Shown one piece after another: positions 46,301-58,203 of a DNA stretch of 64,000 bases; position 1 is the first letter of the stretch, and each line of letters starts with the position of its first letter. The DNA comes from Puffinus mauretanicus. Taxonomy: Eukaryota > Chordata > Aves > Procellariiformes > Procellariidae. The notes under the pieces were generated by a model that was not told the origin of the DNA, did no database searches, and saw nothing but the letters and a program-made list of their open reading frames with translations. A program made the translations under genes and the position numbers. The DNA lies in assembly GCA_023333565.1 (NCBI GenBank), contig JAJKFH010003680.1, positions 1,736,001 to 1,800,000 of the forward strand, in the 5' to 3' direction.

Positions 46301-48843
46301 TGTCACACATTTCCTCTTCTCTAGTGACTCTGCAGTCATGCTGCAGTTGCTCCCATTCTGGTGTCCTGTTCTTGAGAGCTGCCTGCATGGAGACCTTCCA
46401 GCCCCAGGTCAGAGAAAATAACACTTGGAAGAAGACCAAGCATCTTCAGTAAAACATCCATCACTGCTCTGCTAAAGCTGAAGATGGTCATATCGTGCTG
46501 AATTCTTTTGACCTTGGTAAGCAGAAAATATACTTTATTAGTACTATTCCTCTTGCAATATACTTTTGCTGATGGCATAGCTTGTGTTAGCGTGGTCTTT
46601 GCACCTTGCAGCCATGAGCCAGTAAATCTTATTGGGAGAGCATGGCCCATGGGAGAGAGCGTAGACTGGGAGCAGAGTCCGCAGTTGCCCCAGCCACACT
46701 CTGCTGTGCAGCCGGTTACTTCCACCTCTAGTTCTGCATACAATGGAGTTGATGATATAAACCACTTGGGATTATTGGCTGGTGTACTAGTGTACAAGGT
46801 AGTGGCTTGGTCTACAGTTGCCAGGGATTTTGTTAATGCAGCGCAGCCTGCTGCAGCAGAGAATGGGACCCACACCCGCCAGCCTGCACCCTGACCACTG
46901 CGCCTGTTCTCCCTTCTGCTGGCACGGGGAATATTTACATGTTTTATACAAAGAGGAACCGCTTCAACAGGAGAGGCTGAGTGAGATCCTCCATACAGTA
47001 CTCCAGAGTCTAAGGCTTAGGACATCTCACAAGTATATGGATGATGTAAGCTCAAGTTCCTCAGACTGAAGAGGAAAGTGTGTATTGAGTAAATGTAGTG
47101 GGGAATGGTGCCATGCTCTCTTCTAGCTGTATTTTGTAGAATATCTGGCTTGACAAGTGAGAAAGGAAAAACAACCCTCTTGTGATTCCCTGAAGGGCTT
47201 TGGCATTGGCACTGCACAGCCACTAATGCCAAGACAGATGAGCTCTACCAAGTGCTGTTGGGGCCAGGAGACAGCACTGCCATCTCCCACAGCCCACCTT
47301 TACCAGAGATTTCTAGCAGACTTAACAATGTGGAACACGTCCTTGCATTCATTTCTCCAGGTCAGAGTGCAGCCCTTAGCTCAAAGCCATCTTCTGTGCA
47401 GGGCTTTGCAGTGGAGGGGGATGTGCAGGTTTGCTCTCCCTTCCACCCCATCTGCTAAATCCGGCAGCTTGTGGGCAGGCCTGGAGACCCCACCAGTAAA
47501 GTTCACCAGAGTTCCTGGGCAAGGTTTGGAGGCTGCCATGCCCATGTACAGCACCAGAAATGGAAGGGTAGATGGACAGTGCCTTGCAGCACAATCTAAA
47601 GGGACTTTGTGAGTAACAGTTGTGCCTATGTATTGGATGTGGGCACTTCTCTTCATGAATTCTGCTAGTGGGACGCATCACCTTTTTTTTTTTCCCCACT
47701 CTTGGTATATTCAGGTCTGGTGCTATAGTAATAGAGCACCTTTCATTGCAAAGATTCCCGCCCCAAGCACCAGAACTATTTGCTGAAATTGGCAGATAGT
47801 CAGAACAGTGGGTTTACGATGCAGATTTGAAAAAAACTTAAGTTCTCTAATGATCTTAGGTCATTAGGACTTCTTTTTTTTTTCTTATTCTAACATCGCA
47901 AGAGTGTATCAAACACAAAGCTCCCCACTAGTTTCTCTTGCCCCTGCACAGCCTCACCCCTTCCTTGAACGTCTGCATCTGCTAGGTGCCCTCCTGAGCC
48001 GAGAGATGCAAACCCTTCTAACTGGCCTATGTCCTTACCAGAGATGGTCCCTCAGCGGGTGGGAGAGCTGGGCTTAGACACAGACATTTATTTAAGGCTC
48101 TGTTGTGACAATTACCACTTTTCATGTATAGATGAGGGTGTGGAAACAGATCCATGACATGACCAGTAGGACTTGCCTTGGGTCCTGCATGAATCAAAGG
48201 TAGAACACGGAACAGAGTGTGGCCCCCTGCCTGCTCTGGGACCTCTCTGCAGGGCGGCAGGGAATGACACATTACTCCTCAGCGATGTGTCAGACCTCTG
48301 TGGCCAGACCCCGAGGTGTCATAGCCCAGACTATCCTCACCTCCTGGCTACCACCACCTGAATCAGCTACCACCCTTTAGAGATCAGGGGGTTCTCAGCA
48401 GGGGGCAGAGATCAAGGTGAAAGAAGACAGATACATGTGTCACCTGGTCAACTACTAGTACTGCCACAGCTACTTGTTAATTCACATGGAACATGGCTAA
48501 AAGATTGAATTTAAAGACACTCGAACCCCAGTGCTGCACAGCATGCAGCAGCCTGTGAAGGTCCAAGGACAACTTGTGGATATCTGTAGTTGTCATGTCC
48601 TTAGGGGACCTCTAAGGGGTGAGGTGACTATTGCCTTCTTCTCCTAACAGCTGGAAAGAAGTACCAAGGTGTTTGCAGAGTTTTCTGAAAAAAAGGGAGA
48701 GCTTTCTTGAGCTAGAGCTGACTTCCCCATTTGCAGAGGAAAATTGCAAATGTGTAAATGAGGAACCAAGAGCACATGGGCACAAAGAGAGACTCAACCC
48801 AGTGAGAGTGAGATGGGGGTTCATGCCACTATCTGCTGCTAGG

Positions 48844-49575
48844 GAATCACAGAATCATACAATGGTTTGGGTTGGAAGAGACCTTAAAGATCATCCAGTT
48901 CCAACCCCCCTGCCATGGGCAGGGACACCTTCCGCTAGACCAGGTTGCTCAAAGCCTCATCCAGCCTGCCCTCGAACACCTTCAGGGATGGAGCATCCAC
49001 GACTTCTCTGGGCAACCTGTTCCAGTGCCTCACCACCCTCATAGTGAAGAATTTCTTCCTTATATCAAATCTAAATCTACCCTCTTTCAGTTTAAAGCCA
49101 TTACCCCTTGTCCTATCACTACAGGCCCTTGTAAGAAGTCCCTCTCCAGCTTTCTTGTAGGCCCCCTTCACGTACTGGAAGGCTGCAATAAGGTCTCCCC
49201 AAAGCCTTCTCTTCTCCAGGCTGAACAATCCCAACTCTCTCAGCCTCTCTTTATAGGAGAAGTGCTCCAGCCCTCTGATCATCTTCGTGGCCCTCCTCTG
49301 GACCAACTCCAACAAGTCCATGTTCTTCTTATGCTGGGGCCCCATAGCTGAACACAGTACTGCAGATGGGGTCTCACAAGAGCAGAGTAGAGGGGCAGAA
49401 TCACCCCCCTGGACCTGCTGGCTATGCTTCTTTTGATGCAGCCCAGGATATGGTTGGCTCTGGGTCATGTTGAGCTTCTCATCAACCAACACCCCAAGTC
49501 CTTCTCTTCAGGGCTGCTCTCAATCCATTCTCCGTCCTGACTGTGCTTGGGATTGCCCTGACCCATGTGCAGAAG
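48844..49575 (-). mobile_element. CR1 LINE 3' fragment upstream of PTAFR
   Basis: The minus strand encodes [19 protein letters not shown] in variant form, SLEKRRLWGDLIAAFQYVKG, FDIRKKFFTMRVVRHWNRLP and REVVDAPSLKVFEGRLDEAL, the CR1 C-terminus. The 3' end at about 48,844 reads AATCACAGAATCATACAATGG on plus. The element is 5'-truncated near 49,575. The C-terminal frame is nearly intact, which suggests a fairly young insertion. Confidence 0.95.
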
Positions 49576-50079
49576 ATCCAAAAAGTTTCGAGGCAGGAGG
49601 CTGCCTTCTCAGGAGGCAGCAGTCTTTGGAGGAAAATGCTTGTTGCCTGTGGGGCTGGCAGAGCTGAGGCAAGCACATTACAATGTGCAGCACCCAGCAT
49701 TCCCATCAAAACTCGCACAAGAACTTTAGGCTTCGTGACTGGTGGTACAATTTACTCACTCTCAAGGAAAACCACCATGTTCTGCAAATTAGGTTAAAAA
49801 CCCAGCAAGTTTACCATCAGTAAGCAACCCACTGTCCTTGCCGGTGGCTCTCAAACTCCTTTACCTGCATTAGTCAGTTATCTTCCCATGAAGGAAGAAG
49901 GAGAGAAAAACAAGCAGATCTGCAGGATTGTGTCACGGAGAGGTGAGTGCCTGCCCAGCATCAGACAGGGAGCTGGCGCCAGAGCCAAGAACAGGTGTGT
50001 ACGTCCTCTGGATGGTAAAAGCAGTAGGTTAAAGTGTACAGGAGATTAGACTGAATCCATGTAAATGCTTCTTTTGATG

Positions 50080-50681
50080 TACCCTGGGATGCATCAAAAG
50101 CAGCATGGCCAGCAGGTCGAGGGAGGGGATTCTGCCCCTCTGCTCTGCTCTGGTGAGACCCCCCCTGCAGTGCTGCGTCCAGCTCTGGAGCCCTCAGCAC
50201 AAGAAAGACATGGACCTGTTGGAGCGGGTCCAGAGGAGGCCATGAAAATGATCGGGGGGGTGGAACGCCTCTCCTATGAGGAAAGGCTGAGAGAGTCGGG
50301 GTTGTTCAGCCTGGAGAAGAGAAGGCTCCGCGGAGACCTTATTGCAGCCTTTCAGTGCTTAAAGGGGGCTTATAAGAAAGATGGTGGCAGACTTTTTAGC
50401 AGGGCCTGTTGCACCAGGACAAGGGTTAATAGTTTTAAACTAAAAGAGGGTAGATTTATACTAGATATAAGGAAGAAATTTTTCACAATGAGGGTGGTGA
50501 AACCCTGGCACAGGTTGCCCAGAGAGGTGGTAGATGCCCCATCCCTGGAAACATTCAAGGTCAGGTTGGACGGGGCTCTGAGCAACCTGATCTGGTTGAA
50601 GATGTCCCTGCCCACAGGAGGGAAGTTGGACTAGGTGGCCTTTAAAGGTCCCTTCCAATCCAAACTATTCTATGATTCTAA
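50080..50681 (+). mobile_element. CR1 LINE 3' fragment, inverted relative to the previous copy
   Basis: The plus strand encodes YEERLRESGLFSLEKRRLRG, DLIAAFQCLKGAYKKDG and DIRKKFFTMRVVKPWHRLPR, and ends with TATGATTCTAAATC at about 50,681. One frameshift (near 50,240) separates the upstream part. It is the same subfamily as the 48,844-49,575 copy and overlaps it over most of its length, but in opposite orientation about 500 bp away. Confidence 0.95.
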
Positions 50682-51653
50682 ATCTGAGACAAGAACACTT
50701 ACAGTATTAGTGATACAGGAATTTGGTATGTCCAAACTGTAGGCAAGATTTGAAGAAATACTAACTGAGGCAGGGACTAACCTGGAGGTGTCTCTTTAGG
50801 GACAGTGTTTGTCAGCAGCCTCACCAGTGACACAGGAAAGTACAGAATTGCTGCTGCTGACACTTGCATTTGATGCAGAAATGGTGGGAGGAGGAGGGGA
50901 AAGGGAGCCAGATTGGTTTGATGACACCTTGAATTCAAAATGATGGCACAATAGACAACAGCCAGGATTTTAAGAGAGATAAACTGTAGTTGAAATCAAC
51001 AATGTACCACAAAACATCACCCTTTAGGATTAGTGACTCATCTTTTACATCATTCACTGAGTAAAAAAATTGAGAGCTCTGGTAGCCTATGAAGTGAATG
51101 TGAGATCCTACAGTGCCTGCAACTAAGAAAACAAATACAATCTTTACAAGTGTAAGAGGGAAAATGTCAGAAAACAACAAGTAGAGGGTGACTCTGTAAA
51201 TGGCACTAGTGAGACATTTTTACCAGGTATTGTTTCACTTCTGGAATTTCCAGGTAAAAATAAATACAGGCAAGTTAGAAAGCATTAGGAACCACAGGGC
51301 AAAAAAAGAGACCCAGAAAACCTGTTTGCTTATAGTGAAGGATTAAGAAGCTTGAGAGGGAGCAGAGTAACAGATATTTTATCTAAGAACCCTCACGCAG
51401 AAAAGTCTTTTGAGATTAGAGATTAGTGATCTCAGATCCACACTGCAGCAAACAACGCTGGATGAAGACAAAAAGGCTAGTATGGTGTGGAAATGGTATC
51501 ACAGAGAGGACCAAGGGGACAGGGCAGGTGTCTGTGACTGGAGCCAAGGCATGGAGTAGAACTCCTGTGATCACAGACAGCTGAAAATGAAAGGTGGGTT
51601 TTGGCTTAGCAATGGCACCATACCAATCAGCTCGTTTTATGCTTTATATTTTT

Positions 51654-51655
51654 AG
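51654..51655 (+). promoter_or_regulatory. PTAFR: Splice acceptor of the PTAFR coding exon
   Basis: GCTTTATATTTTTAG precedes the coding sequence. As in mammals, where noncoding 5' exons splice to a single coding exon, this puts 58 bases of 5' UTR before the ATG. It also argues against the longer in-frame start at 51,594. Confidence 0.6.
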
Positions 51656-51713
51656 GCAAGAAGAAAAGCTACGGCAGGAAATTCTGCTTCAGACGTGCCC
51701 ACTCAGCACCACA

Positions 51714-52775
51714 ATGTCTGGAAAGGGTAAAGGTGGTGCTGACGATAGTGCCGATTCCTACATTTCATGTCACATAGACTCTGAGTTTCGCTACAACCTC
51801 TTCACTGTTTTCTACAGCATCATTTTCATTCTGGGCTTTGTTGCCAACTGCTATGTGCTCTGGATTTTCAGCCGTATTTACCCCACCAAGAAACTCAATG
51901 AAATCAAGATATTCATGGTGAACCTGACAGTAGCTGACCTGCTTTTCTTGGTTACGATGCCAATGTGGATTGTTTACTATCACCACCATGGAGACTGGAT
52001 CATGCCTGAGTTCCTCTGTAATGTGGCTGGCTGTTTGTTTTTCGTTAACACCTACTCTTCTGTTGCCTTTCTGATGGTCATCACATACAACCGTTACCAA
52101 GCTGTGACTAATCCCATTAAAGCTGCTCAGCTTACCACCCAGAGAAGGGGTATCTACTTATCAGCAGCTATCTGGATCATTATAGTGGGCAGCTCTTTGT
52201 ATTACCTTTTTGACAAGAATACTAATCAGGAGGAAATCGATTCGAAGAATTTCACGCGATGCTTTGAGCGCTATGACTCTTCTAGCAGTGTTTCAGCTGT
52301 TCTTGCCATTCATGTCATCATCTGCATCCTCTTCTATATCATTTTCCTTTTTATACTAGGCTGGAACATCATCATTATCAGGACCCTGTTCTCCAAATCA
52401 GTGCAGCCACAGAAGAGTGCTCACGTCAAGCAAAGGGCGCTCTGGATGGTTTGCACAGTGCTGGCTGTGTTCATCATAAGCTTTGTACCTCACCACATAG
52501 TGCATCTGCCCTGGACCCTGACTGTTCTGGAGCAGTGGAAGAAGGAAAACTGTCAGTTGCGCCAACAACTCAATGATGCTCACCAGGTGACTTTGTGCCT
52601 CTTGAGTATGAACTGTGTGTTGGACCCAATCATCTACTGCTTCCTCACCAAGAAGTTCCAGAAGCATCTTTCAGAAAACCTGAAAAGCATGAAAGGGAGT
52701 CGCAAGTGCTCCAGGCAAACTACAGACACAGTGATTGAGGGCACCATTCACCAAGAGGATGCCATCAGGATCTAG
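51714..52775 (+). CDS. PTAFR: Platelet-activating factor receptor
   Basis: PTAFR is a class A G-protein-coupled receptor of the plasma membrane that binds the phospholipid mediator PAF on leukocytes and platelets. The single uninterrupted coding exon gives 353 residues (human 342). Seven hydrophobic segments are visible, the first near residues 30-51. Landmarks are NLTVAD in TM2 (D75), NRY in place of DRY at 126-128, C102 and C183 for the TM3/loop disulphide, an NFT glycosylation site at 179-181, TM6 [10 protein letters not shown], and DPIIY (304-308) in place of NPxxY. Both motif variants are characteristic of this receptor. The tail [12 protein letters not shown] is rich in Ser/Thr for phosphorylation. 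The ATG at 51714 has A at -3 and is the first in the exon. The N-terminus is about 12 residues longer than in human, where the Met of MDSEFRY is Ile here (IDSEFRY). Confidence 0.97.
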   Translation: MSGKGKGGADDSADSYISCHIDSEFRYNLFTVFYSIIFILGFVANCYVLWIFSRIYPTKKLNEIKIFMVNLTVADLLFLVTMPMWIVYYHHHGDWIMPEFLCNVAGCLFFVNTYSSVAFLMVITYNRYQAVTNPIKAAQLTTQRRGIYLSAAIWIIIVGSSLYYLFDKNTNQEEIDSKNFTRCFERYDSSSSVSAVLAIHVIICILFYIIFLFILGWNIIIIRTLFSKSVQPQKSAHVKQRALWMVCTVLAVFIISFVPHHIVHLPWTLTVLEQWKKENCQLRQQLNDAHQVTLCLLSMNCVLDPIIYCFLTKKFQKHLSENLKSMKGSRKCSRQTTDTVIEGTIHQEDAIRI

Positions 52776-55270
52776 GTCAGCTCTGTTCTGATTGCAGACT
52801 GAGATGCGTGAATTAGTCACTCATCTTTTCTCAAGAAGACGCACTGAGGAACACAACAGAGGACCAGGATATTACATTTCCTTTTTCCCATTAGAAAGAA
52901 GAATGGACGCTCATTTCTTCTATCCCATGCAACTGGCAGAACTGGAACCTGTAATAATCTGGCAGAAAAGGACCCTCTGGCTGAGCTGATGTTCTCACGG
53001 GCACTGAGCACAGCTGAGACGATCTGCTTTTACATGAAAGAAATGTGTCACTGAGTCTCTGCAGTGAGCAGCTAGAAGCTAAGTGCACTGAAGTTATCCA
53101 TTGTGTCAGCCCAGATAGCACCATCCCTGGTGCTTTGCCTGTTCAGCTCTCATGAAGAATCCAGTATCAGAGCTGTTAGAGACTTCTAAAAGACCTAGAA
53201 GAACAGACTGAGTTGCTAGCATCATCAAGTGACTTTTCTGAGAAGCTTGCATGGTTCTGTGAAGAGTCTGAGCTGAAGAAGCTCTTGAGTGGCTAGAAGG
53301 GACGTAGCCCAAGGAGTTCCTCAAATGCCATCAAAGAAGAGATCTGCACGTCTGATCCCTTCTTACCTACTCACATGGTCTGCTGGGGTCCATACTTGAC
53401 AGATGTCTGGGAGTAGCTATTACCAACCTTTGCCTTTGCTCCCAGCTCTTGAATCATTCAAATAACTGGACTAGTAGGCAAGAAGAGAAATTGGCAGTGC
53501 CCGCATCCCCAGATGAGCATTATGTCCAAAGGGGACTATTGTCTGCCCTGGCTTCTTGTATGACAGCAGAACTGGCAAACCAGTGGCCTCTTGCACTCAG
53601 TTCAGTAATTTTTGGCTGACTGCCTGTGTCTGTGGAAATCCAATCTCACTTTGGAGGCTCCAGATAACAGAAGATTATTGTCAGCGTGGGCATTATGATA
53701 ATAAGAAAAAAAGCTAAAATGCTTCAGTATCTTTGTTCTTATTTATTTAAATTAGGGTTGTAGCAAGCAACTGTATATTTTTCCTCCCCTCAGCCTTCTA
53801 TTTCTGCTACGAAGAAATGAAGCTGACTAGTTCTTGATATCCTACCACAAGTGAAGTATTAGGTCAGCTCATGGCCACTTTCTTAGTAAATCAGTGCTGC
53901 ACAGCGATACAGTACACTTGACAGATACGTAATTCATGCACTCCAACAAGACTGGAGACTCCTCACTCAGGGCTGGCTGCAGTCAGTTGGGGCCCAGGGC
54001 AAAGTGATTTTCCGGGGCTGCTGAGTTCTGTTACCAATCATGAGACATTTGAGGTTCCTTTTCTGACCCAAATTGCTCAATCCAGGAAATTGGGCAGGGA
54101 AGGAAAGGGAACTTACTTGTTTTCACAACAGTTTTTGGTTCCCTAAACTACATAGGAGAGTCTGGTTGATGACAGGAAAAGTGTATCTGACCTGTGATAC
54201 TGATTATTCATATGCAAGGACAGCAGTCTTCCTACACCCACCAGAGAATGTGAAAGATAAGCTTAAGTCTTTCCAAAGACAGGACCAACGTTTGTATCAG
54301 ACTTTGCCTATATTCAGTGGAAATACGGGTCCTTCAGATGTATCTCCTGAAGATCCTCAGGCAGCTTTGATGCTTACTTGTGCAAATGAGCAAAAGAACC
54401 AAGACGTTTCTTTTTCTAATGCCATTTGCCAGGGCCAGACACATACTCCAGGCCCAGTGCCAGGCAGAGGAAAGAATCTGATCACAACGTGAATGCATTT
54501 CTCTCCTGGTCCTAGACTCTGCTCCAGTAACGGCCACCCATAAAGAATATCTGCTGGCACCTCTTAGCAGAGGGATAATTCCCTGACTATGTCCCTCAGC
54601 CATGTTCAAAGCTTTGCCCTAAACCTGCAGTCATCTGAGCCACAGCACACAGCAAGGGGGGCAATTTCTGTAATTTAAAAGCCTAAATCCGCTTGCTGGA
54701 ACAACCTGCCTCTGTATTTCAGCCCTCCCCAGATGGCATGTTCTGGCTGAGGAGCTCTTGCAGCTGGCAGACAGGGCGGAGCTCTCCTCTTTTCCCCTTG
54801 CCACCCGATGCGATAGTGGAGCTCTCTTGCTCCACAGCCCCTACAGCACTGAACAGATGGAGTTTGGCAACTCTTAGAGGAAATGGAAAGGGATTTTACG
54901 TGAAGATCTGGTAAATGTGTGATCTTCTATTGATTCCTGGAAAGCTTGCAACAGAGTTTACTGTTTAGGCTACTTACTGTGGGTAAATAACATGCTTTAC
55001 TCCACAGAAGACAGCTGTAAGGCCAGTGTGGGCTCAGAGAACAAATGTAAACTTGCATTTAAGGAAAAGGGTAAAAAGCCCCGAGGAAACTTCAGGAGGA
55101 TATGTTGCAGCAATTAAGTCAGTAACAATGTGTTTCTGAAAACCAGTCTGAGCTTCTACTTCTGTTCCTGGAATTCCTTTCTCGGTTTTACCACAACGTT
55201 GCGTTACTTTGCTTTACTTTGCAATAAAATGGATCCTCAAAAGTTCTTTTAAATAAAGTGTGTTCTGTTT
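52776..55270 (+). other. PTAFR: PTAFR 3' UTR and downstream sequence
   Basis: No coding frame with support is seen. AATAAA hexamers at 55223-55228 and 55252-55257 are the first clear poly(A) signals after the stop, giving a 3' UTR of about 2.5 kb, plausible for this gene. An ORF of 139 codons at 54,073-54,492 has no recognisable domain. Confidence 0.45.
55223..55257 (+). terminator. PTAFR: Candidate PTAFR poly(A) signals
   Basis: Two AATAAA hexamers 29 bases apart are followed by T-rich sequence (TGTGTTCTGTTTTGCCC). They are likely 3' end signals for the plus-strand transcript of PTAFR. Confidence 0.5.
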
Positions 55271-55699
55271 TGCCCTTTAACTTCTCCCACCTTCTCATCT
55301 TTCTATATTTATACTCAAGGGAAAAGCCTCGGTACCACGCTGACACAGCTCGATTTTGATGTTGTATTACTTTTTTTAAAATCACCAAGAGAAGTCTTGG
55401 GAGAGGTGAAATTAAAGGCTCAGCAAGTTTTGGTCTGCTAAAAGGGAAGGGGAAAGAAGTAATTTCAGAGGGAAACAAGTTCTGAAAAATCTGCTAGAGC
55501 TCTCCAAAACGCAATCAGACAAAAACCCCCAAACCCTCTGACCTGCACACATGGGAAATTTTCTAGACACCCCATCACGCGGCTTTGACACTCCGGCTGA
55601 GAAGCGACAAACTATTTTAAGTCACTTGCACTACACCACCTGCAGCAGTAAGAGAGCGGACCAGAGCGACGACCCTATAAACGTAACAAACACCAAACC

Positions 55700-56500
55700 C
55701 CAAAGCAAGGCAGCAGCGGTGACTCCCGGCCACGCCGGGGCCGCTGAAGCCCCGTTCACCCGCTCTCACACGGCGCCCGGCGCTGCCGGGACCGGTACTC
55801 GTTGCAATGCGCTCGCGCTCGGCCCTGCCACGGCGGACTGCGGCCCTCGGCCGCCTCTCGGCCCGACCCCGGGGCGGCCGCAGGGCCGGCCCCTCAGCCG
55901 GTCCCTCCGCCGCGCTCCCGCCCGGGGCTGAGGCGCCGCCGCGGCCGCCTTCGGGTCGGCGTCGTCACTTCCGTCGCCGAGCGCTCTGCTTCCGGGCGGC
56001 GCTGCGGCGGGCGGGGGCGAGTAGGCGCGGAGCCGCCGCTGCCATGTCCGCTGCGGGACGCGCTCCCGGGCCTGGCTCCGGAGCCGCCTCTCGGTAAGAG
56101 CCCGCCGAGGGAGGCGCGGCCGCGCCGCCGCGGGGAGGGCGGCGCGTGGCCTCCCCCGCCCTGAGCGCGCTTCCCCCCGCGGAGCCCCCGGCGCCGCTCC
56201 CCCGCCTCGGGCCGCGCCGGGGCCCAGCGGGCCCGAGCCCGTCGGCCGCGGGGGCGCAGGCGGAGGCGGCGGGGACGACGCGTGTGTAAAGTGCTTGCTC
56301 CCGCCCCGAACGCAGGCCCGAGGAGGCGTCGAGGAGCGCCGCAGGCAGGGCGGGAGCGGCGGTGCTGGGGGAGACCCCAGGGCTGGCCGCCCCGGAGACC
56401 GCCGCCCCCGGCGCACGGCGGGGTGTTCCCAGCAGTCCTGGTGCCTCAGCCGCCGCCGCTGGTGGTGCTTGGAGGGGCTGGGAACAGCCAAAAGGTGCAG
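55700..56500. promoter_or_regulatory. CpG island promoter, probably of EYA3
   Basis: Dense CpG sequence with ETS-type sites ACTTCCG (55967-55973) and CTTCCGG (55989-55995), 100 bp or less before a good splice donor on the plus strand. There is no TATA box. In human, EYA3 is the next gene after PTAFR in the same orientation, so this is most likely its promoter. Long open frames on the minus strand here reflect composition. Confidence 0.7.
56000..56093 (+). other. EYA3: Putative first exon of EYA3 (5' UTR)
   Basis: A strong donor (TCTCG then GTAAGAG) at 56094 ends an exon inside the CpG island. The exon contains an ATG at 56044 that opens MSAAGRAPGPGSGAASR. I do not recognise this as the EYA3 N-terminus, which as I recall begins with an acidic MEEEQ-type sequence in a later exon, so the ATG may be an upstream ORF. 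The exon start is approximate. EYA3 encodes a transcription cofactor and tyrosine phosphatase. The assignment rests on synteny, not on protein sequence. Confidence 0.5.
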
Positions 56501-57352
56501 AAAGACACTGACTGACTCCCGTAGCTCAGGTAACGAGGAGTGGCTTGTGCGAGGTGACCGGGAGAAGAACTTCTCCGGGTAGTTGGGGATGTGCCCAGGG
56601 CTTGGTGGGTTGTTCACAGGGCCAGCAGCAGTGGGGAGCTTCAGCTCAGGGCAGCCCTGCTCAAACTGTCTTGGCTTTGCAAGGAGGCGGTTAAACATAT
56701 CTGCACTTCTTAGTCGTTGGGTGGGTTTAGTTGCTCATACTGGAGCTTGTGCAGACAGGTCCAAGAGGATGTGTTTGGGCTTGGCAGGGCTGTGGTCAGT
56801 TGGGCTTCACAAGCTGTGTTGGACCCAGATTGGCTCTGCTGGATGGTCCTGGTTCTGGGAATCCTGCACAGAGTTGCTGAAGCTTTATGTGGAGCCAGCT
56901 CAAGCACAGCATGCCTTATTAGTTTGGTTTCTGCACTGCATGGTGTGACTAAATTGTTTCCAGACTAGAGCTAGTCCTTGGTGCAACATAGCTGTAGTAA
57001 ATCAGATGGAGCATCATACAAAGAAGTCTTGGTGGACTTTGCTTTCAGTATGGAGCTAGCTCTACTTCTGCTTCTCTGATGCACTTAATCTGTAGTGTAG
57101 TAACTTCCAACTGGTAATTAAAAGTCAACCATACTGATTACAATAAGATTTTTACGATTATCATTATCTGCCTTTATTGTTTGATTTCCTTCAATTTTGT
57201 CTGTTGCTGATTACCTTAAATTCATGATACTGAGTAAGATAGGTTTTGTTGAGAATCATGGCAATGATTCAAGTCACTGTTTTCATAAGCTGCTTTTAAA
57301 AATGCATGAAGATAGTGGCTTCCTCAACCTGCAAAACTACTGACCTATCATA

Positions 57353-57409
57353 CTGTACCTATCATGTTTTGGTTTTTTCTCTGTACCTATCATGTTTTGG
57401 GTTTTTTCT
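57353..57409. repeat. Tandem duplication, 28/29-bp units
   Basis: CTGTACCTATCATGTTTTGG followed by TTTTTTCT (57353-57380) is repeated immediately with one extra G (57381-57409). It is nearly identical, so recent. Confidence 0.9.
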
Positions 57410-58136
57410 CATCACCTCATGGTGCGAGACTTCTTACTCGTGCAGTTCTGCAATCTGATTTTTGCCACTCAAACAGTGATACGCAGGTACATTCTCATTG
57501 CTCTATGTCTAAAAGGTAGTTGAGGTTAAGGTCTAGCAGTTCACAAGCCATTAGAATTACTGCACAGTGTTTTTCTGCAGCTTTCGCCTCCCTCTCAGCT
57601 CTTCCATGCAACCTTAGCAGCAGTTATGGCACCTTGGTAACTGTACTGTTGGGTTGTGTGACAAATTTGATTGAAAAACTGTCACTTCCTCATCACAGAT
57701 GTATGCAATAGCTGTAATAATTCCTGAGTAATTGATGACTTTGGAAGCATTTATAGCCTCTCAAAATTTGCCCTGTAAATATCCAAATGTTGAATGAGTT
57801 TTGAATTGAATATGTCGGAGTACACTTTATTAAACGGGTTTCCATGTTTTGTGTTAATGGGTTGGAGTACCTCTACAGCAGATTAACGTACAATTTCCTA
57901 GCTTTCATGTACCAAAGGGTGGTTATATATGACTAAACGTAAAACTGCATAAAATATACTGAAATATTTTAATTGAATGAAAAGCCTAGCAAGTAGCGTG
58001 TTCCCGTGTGCAAGTCGTGTTATGCATGAAGATTCAAGCCATTGTGGACATGAGTAACTCAGTGCCTGTATTCTTAGTTATCAGAAGTAGGTTTTTTTTC
58101 TTCCCTCCCCACAAGTCTGTGCTCTTTTTTTTGCAG

Positions 58137-58203
58137 AAAGGTGCTCCTGGAAAATGGATGTTTGTTAAAACTTGTACTGGGTCTGTAAAACCCTGTGATC
58201 ATG
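58137..58203 (+). other. Candidate internal exon (67 bp), possibly EYA3 5' UTR
   Basis: A strong acceptor (CTCTTTTTTTTGCAG) and donor (CATG then GTGAGTGAG) bound 67 bases. If joined to the exon ending at 56093, the MSAAGR frame continues KVLLENGCLLKLVLGL and stops inside this exon. The combination therefore cannot be a normal coding start and would be an upstream ORF. The strength of the splice sites is the only evidence. Confidence 0.35.

Larger units (their letters stand above)
34160..51650. other. Intergenic region between DNAJC8 and PTAFR
   Basis: About 17.5 kb with no recognised coding exon. The middle (about 40-48 kb) is richer in GC and has many overlapping chance frames on both strands with no domain or splice support. 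It contains a tRNA-derived SINE head, a short tandem-repeat cluster, two old LINE remnants and two CR1 copies, listed separately. One or more noncoding PTAFR 5' exons are expected in this interval, because the coding exon starts with a splice acceptor, but I cannot place them. Confidence 0.5.

Noticed and set aside
46508..46894. 128-codon frame with a hydrophobic start resembling a signal peptide
   Set aside because: Other long frames overlap it on the opposite strand, and there is no conserved motif or gene context.
51594..51713. Longer in-frame PTAFR start giving 393 residues
   Set aside because: The extra 40 codons cross a splice acceptor (AG at 51654-51655), and the added residues do not resemble receptor N-termini.
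55766..56698. 310-codon minus-strand open frame at the EYA3 CpG island
   Set aside because: Same compositional cause. It lies across a plus-strand splice donor and has no recognisable domain.
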